DNA of 8,722 nt, taken from NCBI GenBank assembly GCA_017648525.1, contig JAGCIP010000078.1, positions 1 through 8,722 on the forward strand. Direction: 5' to 3'. The translations under genes and the position numbers were made by a program. Positions 1 through 5,056 of the stretch are shown piece by piece (position 1 is the stretch's first letter; every line of letters starts with the position of its first letter). The notes beneath the pieces were generated by a model, which did not search any database, was not told the DNA's origin, and saw nothing but the letters and a program-made list of their open reading frames with translations. The DNA is from Clostridia bacterium. GTDB taxonomy: Bacteria > Bacillota > Clostridia > Christensenellales > Borkfalkiaceae.

Positions 1-985
1 CGATAAGCCTGTAACGGCAGGTCAATTAAATGCGCAAGGCGCTATGACGGCATTGCTTAAAGATGCGTTAAAGCCGAATTTGGTGCAAACGCTTGAAGGT
101 ACGCCTGCATTTGTTCACGGCGGTCCGTTTGCGAATATTGCGCATGGCTGTAACTCTGTTATAGCAACCAAAATGGCAATGAAACTTGGCGATTATGCGG
201 TTACAGAAGCGGGGTTCGGTGCGGATTTAGGCGCAGAAAAGTTCTTGGATATCAAGTGCCGTTTGGCGGGACTTAAACCCGATGCGGTTGTTATCGTAGC
301 CACTATTAGAGCGTTAAAAATGCACGGCGGTCTTGCTAAAACCGAACTTAATAACGAAGACTTAAATGCTTTGGAAAAAGGATTACCTAACCTTTTAAGA
401 CACGTTCACAATATTAAAGACGTTTATAAACTTCCGTCTGTGGTTGCGGTTAATCGTTTCCCAACCGATACGGACAAGGAAATTGAGTTGGTTATTGAAA
501 AGTGCAAAGAACTTGGCGTTAACGTAGTTCTTTCAACCGTATGGGCGGACGGCGGTAAAGGCGGTGTTGCTCTTGCAGAAGAAGTCGTTAAACTTTGCGA
601 AAAGGAAAACGATTTTACTTTCAGTTATGAAAGTGAACAAAGCATAAAAGAAAAAATTGATAGTGTCGCCGTTAAGGTTTACGGTGGGGACGGGGTAATC
701 TTTACTCCAGAAGCCGAAAAACAAATTGCCACGCTTGAAAAGTTGGGCTTTGGCGGTTGCCCCGTATGTATTGCAAAAACGCAATACTCTTTCTCTGACG
801 ATATGACTAAACTTGGCGCACCCACCGGCTTTAAGATAACCGCTCGTTCGGTAAAAGTATCGGCTGGTGCTGGGTTTGTGGTAGTACTTACTGGTAACAT
901 TATGACAATGCCTGGTCTACCAAAAGTTCCCGCAGCGGAAAAAATAGACGTATCAGAAGACGGAATTATTAGTGGATTATTCTAA
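1..985 (+). CDS. fhs: formate--tetrahydrofolate ligase, C-terminal part (5' end outside window)
   Basis: Cytoplasmic enzyme of one-carbon metabolism (EC 6.3.4.3). It joins formate to tetrahydrofolate with ATP to give 10-formyl-THF, for purine and formyl-Met synthesis and, in acetogens, the methyl branch of the Wood-Ljungdahl pathway. The reading frame is open from base 2, and the methionine at 44 is internal, because the family's conserved run continues upstream of it (ending ...LNAQGA just before the Met). About 328 residues are present of a usual ~556, so the N-terminal P-loop portion is missing. Visible family blocks are LVQTLEGTPAFVHGGPFANI, the TEAGFGADLGAEKF block, TVWADGGKG (Trp codon at 542-544) and GGCPVCIAKTQYSFSDD, with the usual GLF ending. 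The stop at 983-985 is followed by a strong terminator. Identification is secure. Whether the organism is acetogenic cannot be told from this gene alone. Confidence 0.97.
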   Translation, partial: DKPVTAGQLNAQGAMTALLKDALKPNLVQTLEGTPAFVHGGPFANIAHGCNSVIATKMAMKLGDYAVTEAGFGADLGAEKFLDIKCRLAGLKPDAVVIVATIRALKMHGGLAKTELNNEDLNALEKGLPNLLRHVHNIKDVYKLPSVVAVNRFPTDTDKEIELVIEKCKELGVNVVLSTVWADGGKGGVALAEEVVKLCEKENDFTFSYESEQSIKEKIDSVAVKVYGGDGVIFTPEAEKQIATLEKLGFGGCPVCIAKTQYSFSDDMTKLGAPTGFKITARSVKVSAGAGFVVVLTGNIMTMPGLPKVPAAEKIDVSEDGIISGLF

Positions 986-990
986 CATTA

Positions 991-1040
991 TAAAAAATAA
1001 GACGGCGCTTGCAAAACTGCAAGCGCCGTTTATAATATTT
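991..1040. terminator. bidirectional intrinsic terminator between fhs and the minus-strand RNA
   Basis: A perfect 12-bp GC-rich stem (arms 1002-1013 and 1018-1029, arm sequence ACGGCGCTTGCA) closes a 4-base AAAC loop. On the + strand it is followed by a T-rich tail (TTTATAATATTT), ending fhs. Read on the - strand, the same stem is followed by CTTATTTTTTA (1001-991), an even better T-run. It can therefore end a transcript coming from the promoter at 1280-1308 as well. Confidence 0.9.
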
Positions 1041-1057
1041 ATTAAGTTTGCGTATAT

Positions 1058-1192
1058 ACCCGATATCTATTAATTTTAACAAGGGATAACGCAGTTCCTT
1101 TTTAACTTTTCTCTCGGCTTAAAATCTTCTTTAAGGATTTTAACCGACTATAGCGTTTTGTTAATTTCCCTTGTTAAAATTAACACTCGGGT
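1058..1192 (-). other. long imperfect RNA hairpin (inverted repeat) inside the minus-strand transcript
   Basis: The core is a perfect 17-bp inverted repeat on the + strand (TTAATTTTAACAAGGGA, about 1070-1086, against TCCCTTGTTAAAATTAA, about 1167-1183). Outside it, ACCCGA (1058-1063) pairs with TCGGGT (1187-1192) across a small asymmetric internal loop. Inside it, AACGC and GCGTT can pair, and an apical stem forms from TCGG-C-TTAAAATC with GATTTTAA-CCGA (one bulged C). The purine-rich or pyrimidine-rich strands between the inner stems would form an open internal bubble. Nested pairing at four separate places is hard to get by chance, which favours a folded RNA over a simple repeat. The hairpin is palindromic, so strand comes only from the promoter. 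Confidence 0.6.
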
Positions 1193-1219
1193 GGTTGATA
1201 TTGGGGGGTCACTATTCAT
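1148..1219 (-). CDS. possible 23-aa small protein or leader peptide, unknown
   Basis: The ORF starts with ATG (1219-1217) and ends with TAG (1150-1148). It is preceded by GGAGGT (1233-1228) with an 8-nt spacer, which is as good a Shine-Dalgarno as any in the window. The predicted peptide starts MNSDPPISTT and ends REINKTL. It has a proline pair, a short hydrophobic stretch (VLIL) and no signal peptide or membrane span. The start lies about 55 nt downstream of the predicted transcription start. The second half of the ORF lies in the left arm of the long hairpin, so translation would open that structure. I do not recognise the peptide. The GGAGGT may simply be part of a structured RNA, so coding is only a possibility. 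Confidence 0.3.
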   Translation of the reverse strand: MNSDPPISTTRVLILTREINKTL

Positions 1220-1279
1220 TGGTCTGCACCTCCGTTAAAGATTTTCGTCTTTCCACTCCTTATCTGTATTTTCACCTAG

Positions 1280-1308
1280 AGCATAACACGGGATAGCCGT
1301 TTTGTCAA
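1280..1308 (-). promoter_or_regulatory. very strong sigma-A promoter for the minus-strand RNA
   Basis: The -35 is TTGACA (1308-1303), followed by a 17-bp spacer and the -10 TATGCT (1285-1280). A TG dinucleotide one base before the -10 makes an extended -10. Just upstream, the template carries A-tracts (TTTTTAAAAAAAGTA, about 1323-1309) like an UP element. The predicted start is a G near 1273. This is the best promoter in the window and resembles those of abundant stable RNAs. Confidence 0.8.
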
Positions 1309-1352
1309 TACTTTTTTTAAAAATATTGTTTACAAAATTTTCAAAAAACCCC

Positions 1353-1381
1353 TTGTCGAAAGGCGGTTTTTATAGTATAAT
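1353..1381 (+). promoter_or_regulatory. promoter of the ATP-grasp ligase gene
   Basis: TTGTCG (1353-1358), a 17-bp spacer and a perfect TATAAT (1376-1381). The predicted start near 1388 leaves only about 15 nt of leader before the ATG at 1403, just enough for the GGAG ribosome binding site. There is no room for a riboswitch or attenuator. It points away from the minus-strand promoter, whose -35 is 45 bp to the left. Confidence 0.75.
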
Positions 1382-1402
1382 TATATTTATGGAGCAAAAA
1401 AT

Positions 1403-2281
1403 ATGAAAGGCGTAATATTCATAAATCCGTTCTTGGTGCCAGAGCAAAGCGTGCATCAGGCGGAAAGACTTAAAACCGAATTTAATAATCTTGGCGTGGA
1501 TATAGACATAATATCTGACGGTTTTTCACGTGTGCAAGTGGACGGAAAAGAAACTTTGATAGATATTTGCGCACCAGATTTTGCCATTTATCTTGACAAG
1601 GACAAATATCTTTCGGAAATTCTTGAAAAGAGCGGACTTCGTCTTTTCAATCGGCATGACGCCGTTAGGGTCTGTGACGATAAAGGTCAAACCTATATCG
1701 CACTTACGGGCAAGGGCGTAAAATTTCCAAAAACTATTTTCGGCGCACTTTGTTATAAAAACGACGGGGAAATTAAAGATGAATGGGTAAATAGTATTTT
1801 CCAAAATTTGGGATTTCCTATTATAGTGAAAGAAAGTTTCGGCTCTATGGGTAAAGGTGTACACCTAGCAAACGATAAAGCTGAATTATTAAAAATAATG
1901 AACCAAGTAAAACTAAAACCACATCTATTCCAAGAGTATATTCCTTTCAAAAAGGGCGTGGACGTTAGGGTTATAGTAATCGGCGGAAAAGCCGTTGCTT
2001 GTATGGAAAGGCGCAACGATAATGATTACCGTTCAAACGTTGGACAGGGCGGTCAAGGGGTTAAAATAGAACTTCCCGAAAGTTTTAAGGCTGTTGCGGA
2101 AAATTGTGCGGAAATTTTAGGGCTTGACTATTGCGGTGTTGATTTGTTGTACGGAAAGGACGGCGAGCCTATCGTTTGTGAAGTAAATTCAAACGCTTTC
2201 TTTGACGGAATTGAAAGTGTTTCTGGTGTAAACGTTGCAAAAAAATACGCCGAATATATTATTAAAACAATATACAATTAA
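1403..2281 (+). CDS. RimK-family ATP-grasp ligase, substrate unknown
   Basis: A 292-aa cytoplasmic enzyme of the ATP-grasp superfamily, closest in layout to RimK/LysX/MptN-type ligases. These activate a carboxylate as an acyl phosphate and join it to an amine, often adding glutamate or another amino acid. Residues 1-90 form the Rossmann-like pre-ATP-grasp region. ATP-binding features are Lys143 before the glycine-rich loop GSMGKG (147-152), the hinge QEYI (177-180), DVR (187-189) and a basic patch M-E-R-R (201-204). YRSNVGQGG (209-217) is a typical RimK block. Metal ligands would be Asp247 in CGVDLL, and Glu260 and Asn262 in CEVNSN. All expected catalytic residues are present and the length is normal (~290-300). 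The start is supported by GGAG at 1391-1394, 8 nt upstream. The gene stands alone between its own promoter and terminator, so no partner reveals its substrate. Family assignment is firm; the reaction is not known. Confidence 0.88.
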   Translation: MKGVIFINPFLVPEQSVHQAERLKTEFNNLGVDIDIISDGFSRVQVDGKETLIDICAPDFAIYLDKDKYLSEILEKSGLRLFNRHDAVRVCDDKGQTYIALTGKGVKFPKTIFGALCYKNDGEIKDEWVNSIFQNLGFPIIVKESFGSMGKGVHLANDKAELLKIMNQVKLKPHLFQEYIPFKKGVDVRVIVIGGKAVACMERRNDNDYRSNVGQGGQGVKIELPESFKAVAENCAEILGLDYCGVDLLYGKDGEPIVCEVNSNAFFDGIESVSGVNVAKKYAEYIIKTIYN

Positions 2282-2308
2282 GTATAAAATTAAAATAAAG
2301 ACAAAAAA

Positions 2309-2352
2309 TAAGCGTGTGATGATTTTCACACGCTTAAATTTTTTTAAAATTT
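2309..2352 (+). terminator. intrinsic terminator after the ATP-grasp ligase gene
   Basis: An 11-bp perfect stem (2309-2319 with 2326-2336, core AAGCGTGTGA) has a 6-base loop and is followed by AATTTTTTTAAAATTTTT. The left flank is A-rich, so it could also work in reverse, though no minus-strand gene faces it. Confidence 0.9.
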
Positions 2353-2366
2353 TTTCACAAAAACCC

Positions 2367-2394
2367 TTGACAAACAAAAAATTTAGTATATAAT
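2367..2394 (+). promoter_or_regulatory. sigma-A promoter of hsp20
   Basis: Perfect TTGACA (2367-2372), a 16-bp spacer and perfect TATAAT (2389-2394). The predicted start near 2401 lies inside the first CIRCE, so HrcA bound there would block RNA polymerase. A leader of roughly 78 nt follows. Confidence 0.85.
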
Positions 2395-2398
2395 AAAA

Positions 2399-2425
2399 TT
2401 AGCAGTCGACAATGTAGAGTGCTAA
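2399..2425 (+). promoter_or_regulatory. CIRCE operator 1 of hsp20 (HrcA binding site)
   Basis: TTAGCAGTC-N9-GAGTGCTAA matches the CIRCE consensus TTAGCACTC-N9-GAGTGCTAA at 17 of 18 arm positions with the exact 9-base spacing. It begins just before the predicted transcription start. Confidence 0.92.
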
Positions 2426-2448
2426 CACTCATACAAAAAGAGTGCTAA
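2422..2448 (+). promoter_or_regulatory. second, overlapping CIRCE-like operator of hsp20
   Basis: CTAACACTC-N9-GAGTGCTAA matches consensus at 16 of 18 arm positions, again with exactly 9 bases between arms. Its first four bases (CTAA) are the last four of operator 1. The centres are 23 bp apart, about two helical turns, which would put two HrcA dimers on roughly the same face of the DNA. The right arm is a perfect consensus half-site. Confidence 0.7.
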
Positions 2449-2478
2449 ATAAAAAATTTATATAAAGGAGTATATATT

Positions 2479-2901
2479 ATGAGAAACTATTTAAGTAGAA
2501 GAAACAACGATTTGTCTTTTGGCAAATTTTTTGACGATGCGTTTGACGATTTCTTTAAGCCGGTATTTTACGGTGTTAAAGAGTGTGCTATGAAAACTGA
2601 TATTAAAGAAACCGACGGGGGCTATGAGTTATTTGTAGATATGCCGGGTTTTGATAAAAAGGACATAGCGTTGACTCTCGAAAACGGTTATCTTACGGTG
2701 GAAGCAAAAAGAGACGAAAAGGAAGAAAACGACAAATTTGTTCGCCGTGAACGCAGTTTTTCTTGTTCAAGAAGTTTTTACGTTGGAGATGCCGTTACCG
2801 AAGAAGATATTAAAGCAAAATATGACAACGGCACGCTAAACTTAATCGTTCCTAAAAAGGACAAAAGAGAGTTGCCAAAGAAAAACATAGAAATTAAGTA
2901 A
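2479..2901 (+). CDS. hsp20: small heat-shock protein, Hsp20/alpha-crystallin family
   Basis: A 140-aa ATP-independent holdase that binds unfolding proteins in the cytoplasm and hands them to DnaK/ClpB-type refolding machines. Residues 1-36 are a Phe-rich N-terminal arm (FGKFFDDAFDDFFKPVF) as expected for substrate binding and oligomer assembly. The alpha-crystallin domain spans about 37-126, with YELFVDMPGFDKKDI, LTVEAKRDEKEE, FVRRERSFSCSRSF and the diagnostic A-x-x-x-NGTL block (AKYDNGTLNLIVPK, 113-126). The C-terminal tail carries the I-x-I anchor (IEI, 137-139) that joins dimers into oligomers. The start is set by AAAGGAG (2464-2470), 8 nt upstream. The gene has its own promoter, double CIRCE and terminator, so it is monocistronic and very probably derepressed on heat shock. 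Typical length and no missing elements. It resembles clostridial Hsp18 proteins; the symbol is a family name. Confidence 0.95.
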   Translation: MRNYLSRRNNDLSFGKFFDDAFDDFFKPVFYGVKECAMKTDIKETDGGYELFVDMPGFDKKDIALTLENGYLTVEAKRDEKEENDKFVRRERSFSCSRSFYVGDAVTEEDIKAKYDNGTLNLIVPKKDKRELPKKNIEIK

Positions 2902-2919
2902 GGGCTAAAAATTAACGGA

Positions 2920-2958
2920 TAACCGACGGGTATTTATACTCGTCGGTTAATTTTATTA
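2920..2958 (+). terminator. intrinsic terminator after hsp20
   Basis: A 13-bp stem (2920-2932 with 2937-2949, core AACCGACG/CGTCGGTT) contains one G-U pair and closes a 4-base loop. The tail AATTTTATT is only moderately T-rich, so some readthrough into htpG is possible. Confidence 0.8.
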
Positions 2959-2984
2959 AAAAAGTAAATTTATATTAAAATAAG

Positions 2985-3012
2985 TTGACTTTTTTTAGCA
3001 AGCGATTATAAT
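2985..3012 (+). promoter_or_regulatory. sigma-A promoter of htpG
   Basis: TTGACT (2985-2990), a 16-bp spacer and perfect TATAAT (3007-3012). The predicted start near 3019 coincides with the left arm of CIRCE. Confidence 0.82.
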
Positions 3013-3017
3013 ATATT

Positions 3018-3044
3018 TTAGCACTTAAAGGTTAAGAGTGCTAA
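3018..3044 (+). promoter_or_regulatory. CIRCE operator of htpG (HrcA binding site)
   Basis: TTAGCACTT-N9-GAGTGCTAA has 17 of 18 consensus arm bases and exact spacing. It overlaps the predicted transcription start and lies 19 bp before the htpG start codon, just upstream of the ribosome binding site. Confidence 0.93.
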
Positions 3045-3063
3045 AAACGACGGGAGATAAAAA

Positions 3064-4938
3064 ATGAAACAATTTAAGACCGAATCTAAAAGAATATTAG
3101 ATTTAATGATTAACTCAATTTACACTAATAAAGAAATATTTTTGCGTGAACTTATATCAAACGCAAGTGACGCAATAGATAAGTTAAAGTTTATTTCTCT
3201 AACTGATACTGCAGTTAAATCAGACTTTAAGATTGAAATCACACTTGACAAAGAAAATCGTACCGTTACTATTGAAGATAACGGTATAGGTATGACCGAT
3301 AAAGATTTAGAAAAGAATTTAGGAACGATTGCAGAATCTGGCACGCTTGCTTTTAAGAAAAATAACGAAGGTAAGACCGATAACGAACTAATAGGTCAAT
3401 TTGGCGTTGGTTTTTATTCTGCGTTTATGGTTGCCGATAAAATTGACGTTTATACAAAGGCTTATGGTAGCGAAACGGCTTATAAATGGTCAAGTAAAGG
3501 CGTTGAAGGTTATTCGATAGAGCAAACCGAAAAAGACGGACTTGGCACTAAAATCGTAATTTATTTAAAGGCGGACGGAGAAGATTATAATTATTCCGAC
3601 TTCTTGCAAGAATATAAAATCACTTCTTTGGTAAAAGAATATAGTGATTACATTAGATATCCTATAAATATGATGACTACGGTTACCAAGAAAAAAGAAG
3701 GGACGCCTGACGACAAGCCCGAATACGAAGAAGTTAGTGAGTTAAAAACGCTTAACAGTATGGTCCCGCTATGGAAAAAACCAAAGGCGGAAGTTACTGA
3801 AGAAAACTTAAATGAATTTTATAAAAATGAATTCCACGATTATCAAAACCCCCTTAAGAGCGTTTATGCAAAAATCGAAGGCGCTGTTACTTACGATACG
3901 CTACTTTTTGTGCCTGCACGTGCACCTTATGATTATTATTCTAAGGATTACAAAAAAGGCGTAAAACTTCACTGCAACGGCGTTATGATAATGGAAAAGT
4001 GCGACGAACTTATTCCTGATTATTTCGGTTTCGTTAAAGGTGTTGTAGATTCTAGCGACCTTAGCCTAAACATTTCTCGTGAGATTTTGCAACAAGATAG
4101 ACAAGTTAAGGCAATAGCCAACGGCTTGGAAAAGAAAATCTCGGCTGAATTAAAGAAAATGATGGAAAGCGATAGAGAAAATTACGAAAAACTCTTTGCG
4201 GAATTTGGGCTTTCAATCAAGTTTGGCGTTTACGCTGGGTTTGGCATGAACAAAGATAAGTTAAAAGATTTCTTGATGTTCTATTCAAGCAAAAAGGAAA
4301 AACTCGTTTCGCTTGCTGAATACGTTAAGGAAATGCAAGAAGGGCAACAAGATATTTATTACGCTTGCGGGGAAAGTTATGAAAAGATTAAATCTTTACC
4401 GCAAATTGAAAAGGCAATGAATAAGGGATACGAAATTTTATTCTTTAAAGATGGAGTTGACGAATTCGTTGCAAAAATCTTGATTGATTACGACGGCAAG
4501 AAATTTAAGTCGGTTTCAGAAGCAGATTTCTCGTTAGATACCGACGTTGAGAAAAAAGAATTAGAAGAAAAGAGTGAAGAACTTAAAGATTTACTTTTGG
4601 CCATTAAGGATGCGCTTGGCGACAAGGTTAAAGAAGTTAAGTTAACGTCTAAACTTGTAAACTACCCCGTATGCTTAACCGCTTTGGGCGACGTGTCTAT
4701 TGAAATGGAAAAGGTGTTTAATTCAATGCCTAATGCTGACGGTAAAGTTCGTGCGGAAAAAGTGCTTGAAATAAGTAGTACTCACAAAATTTTACAGTCA
4801 CTTAAAACCGCCTTTGAGAAGGATAAAGAACTTCTTAAAACTTACGCAATCGTTCTTTACGAACAAGCAAGGTTGCTTGAAGGGTTGGAAATAGACGACG
4901 TTACGGGTTTTGTCAACGCTGTTACTGAAATTATGTAA
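3064..4938 (+). CDS. htpG: molecular chaperone HtpG (bacterial Hsp90)
   Basis: A 624-aa cytoplasmic ATP-driven chaperone that works as a clamp-like homodimer with the DnaK system. The N-terminal GHKL ATPase domain (about 1-205) shows Glu29 and Asn33 in RELISNASDA, the DNGIGM loop (72-77), the lid segment GTIAESGT (87-94), the glycine-rich QFGVGFYSAF (112-121) and Thr162 in GTKI. The middle domain (about 220-480) carries SREILQQ with the expected gamma-phosphate-contacting Arg339. The C-terminal dimerisation domain runs to the end without an MEEVD tail, as normal in bacteria. Length is typical (~620-640). The start follows GGGAG (3052-3056) with a 7-nt spacer. Flanked by its own CIRCE-controlled promoter and a terminator, it appears monocistronic. 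Direct HrcA control differs from B. subtilis htpG. Identification is certain. Confidence 0.98.
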   Translation: MKQFKTESKRILDLMINSIYTNKEIFLRELISNASDAIDKLKFISLTDTAVKSDFKIEITLDKENRTVTIEDNGIGMTDKDLEKNLGTIAESGTLAFKKNNEGKTDNELIGQFGVGFYSAFMVADKIDVYTKAYGSETAYKWSSKGVEGYSIEQTEKDGLGTKIVIYLKADGEDYNYSDFLQEYKITSLVKEYSDYIRYPINMMTTVTKKKEGTPDDKPEYEEVSELKTLNSMVPLWKKPKAEVTEENLNEFYKNEFHDYQNPLKSVYAKIEGAVTYDTLLFVPARAPYDYYSKDYKKGVKLHCNGVMIMEKCDELIPDYFGFVKGVVDSSDLSLNISREILQQDRQVKAIANGLEKKISAELKKMMESDRENYEKLFAEFGLSIKFGVYAGFGMNKDKLKDFLMFYSSKKEKLVSLAEYVKEMQEGQQDIYYACGESYEKIKSLPQIEKAMNKGYEILFFKDGVDEFVAKILIDYDGKKFKSVSEADFSLDTDVEKKELEEKSEELKDLLLAIKDALGDKVKEVKLTSKLVNYPVCLTALGDVSIEMEKVFNSMPNADGKVRAEKVLEISSTHKILQSLKTAFEKDKELLKTYAIVLYEQARLLEGLEIDDVTGFVNAVTEIM

Positions 4939-4949
4939 TTTCGACAAAC

Positions 4950-4986
4950 ATCCTTGAAAATAATGCGTGTTTTCAAGGATTTTTTC
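4950..4986 (+). terminator. intrinsic terminator after htpG
   Basis: A perfect 11-bp stem (4950-4960 with 4970-4980, arm ATCCTTGAAAA) has a 9-base loop and is followed directly by TTTTT (4981-4985). It separates htpG from the ABC transporter gene. Confidence 0.88.
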
Positions 4987-5009
4987 AGTTTGTAATGTTA
5001 TCATTATTA

Positions 5010-5037
5010 TCGACAATTAAAATGGGTAAAGTAGAAT
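5010..5037 (+). promoter_or_regulatory. weak candidate promoter of the ABC transporter gene
   Basis: TCGACA (5010-5015), a 16-bp spacer and TAGAAT (5032-5037) fit sigma-A only loosely, and the start would fall close to the AAGGAG ribosome binding site (5044-5049). A promoter is needed in this 70-base gap because a strong terminator precedes it, but this placement is tentative. No CIRCE is present. Confidence 0.35.
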
Positions 5038-5056
5038 AAATTTAAGGAGCAAAAAT

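Larger units (their letters stand above)
992..1273 (-). ncRNA. candidate structured small RNA of unknown class (about 280 nt)
   Basis: Boundaries are inferred. The 5' end lies about 7 nt after a near-consensus minus-strand promoter (-10 at 1280-1285), and the 3' end lies at the T-run of the shared terminator. The transcript would begin with a short AAAGA/TCTTT hairpin (loop CGAAAA), then a purine-rich stretch with GGAGGT and GGTGCAGACC. A 135-nt extended hairpin follows (1058-1192), then an unpaired AT-rich stretch and the terminator. No motif of SRP RNA, RNase P RNA, tmRNA or a T-box leader was recognised. The size and long imperfect hairpin are compatible with regulatory RNAs such as 6S or the clostridial raiA-motif RNA, but I cannot assign a family by eye. 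It may instead be a short mRNA, because it contains a 23-codon ORF with a good ribosome binding site. That a transcript starts here is much better supported than what the RNA is. Confidence 0.55.

Noticed and set aside
44..46. ATG at 44 as the true start of fhs
   Set aside because: The frame stays open to base 2 with conserved FTHFS residues upstream of this Met, and there is no ribosome binding site before it.
533..900. Overlapping minus-strand open frames antisense to fhs
   Set aside because: They mirror the well-conserved fhs frame, with no recognisable protein features and no promoter.
1058..1192. Miniature inverted-repeat element
   Set aside because: No target-site duplication flanks the arms, and the structure sits exactly between a strong promoter and a terminator on the same strand. 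Other copies in the genome could not be checked.
1200..1275. SRP RNA, T-box or folate riboswitch in the gap after fhs
   Set aside because: The SRP domain IV core (GGAAGG with AGCAG), the T-box GGTGG-ACC pattern and riboswitch cores were looked for on both strands and not seen. The gap lies downstream of fhs, not upstream of a biosynthetic gene in the right direction.
1526..2016. Minus-strand frames opposite the ATP-grasp gene, one of 112 codons
   Set aside because: The plus-strand frame has all catalytic motifs in order. The antisense products are low-complexity and Phe/Ile-rich, as expected from complement of an AT-rich gene.
2401..2478. RNA thermometer in the hsp20 leader
   Set aside because: The AAAGGAG ribosome binding site has only 4-5 possible pairs with the CACTC in the leader. 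The inverted repeats are fully explained by CIRCE.
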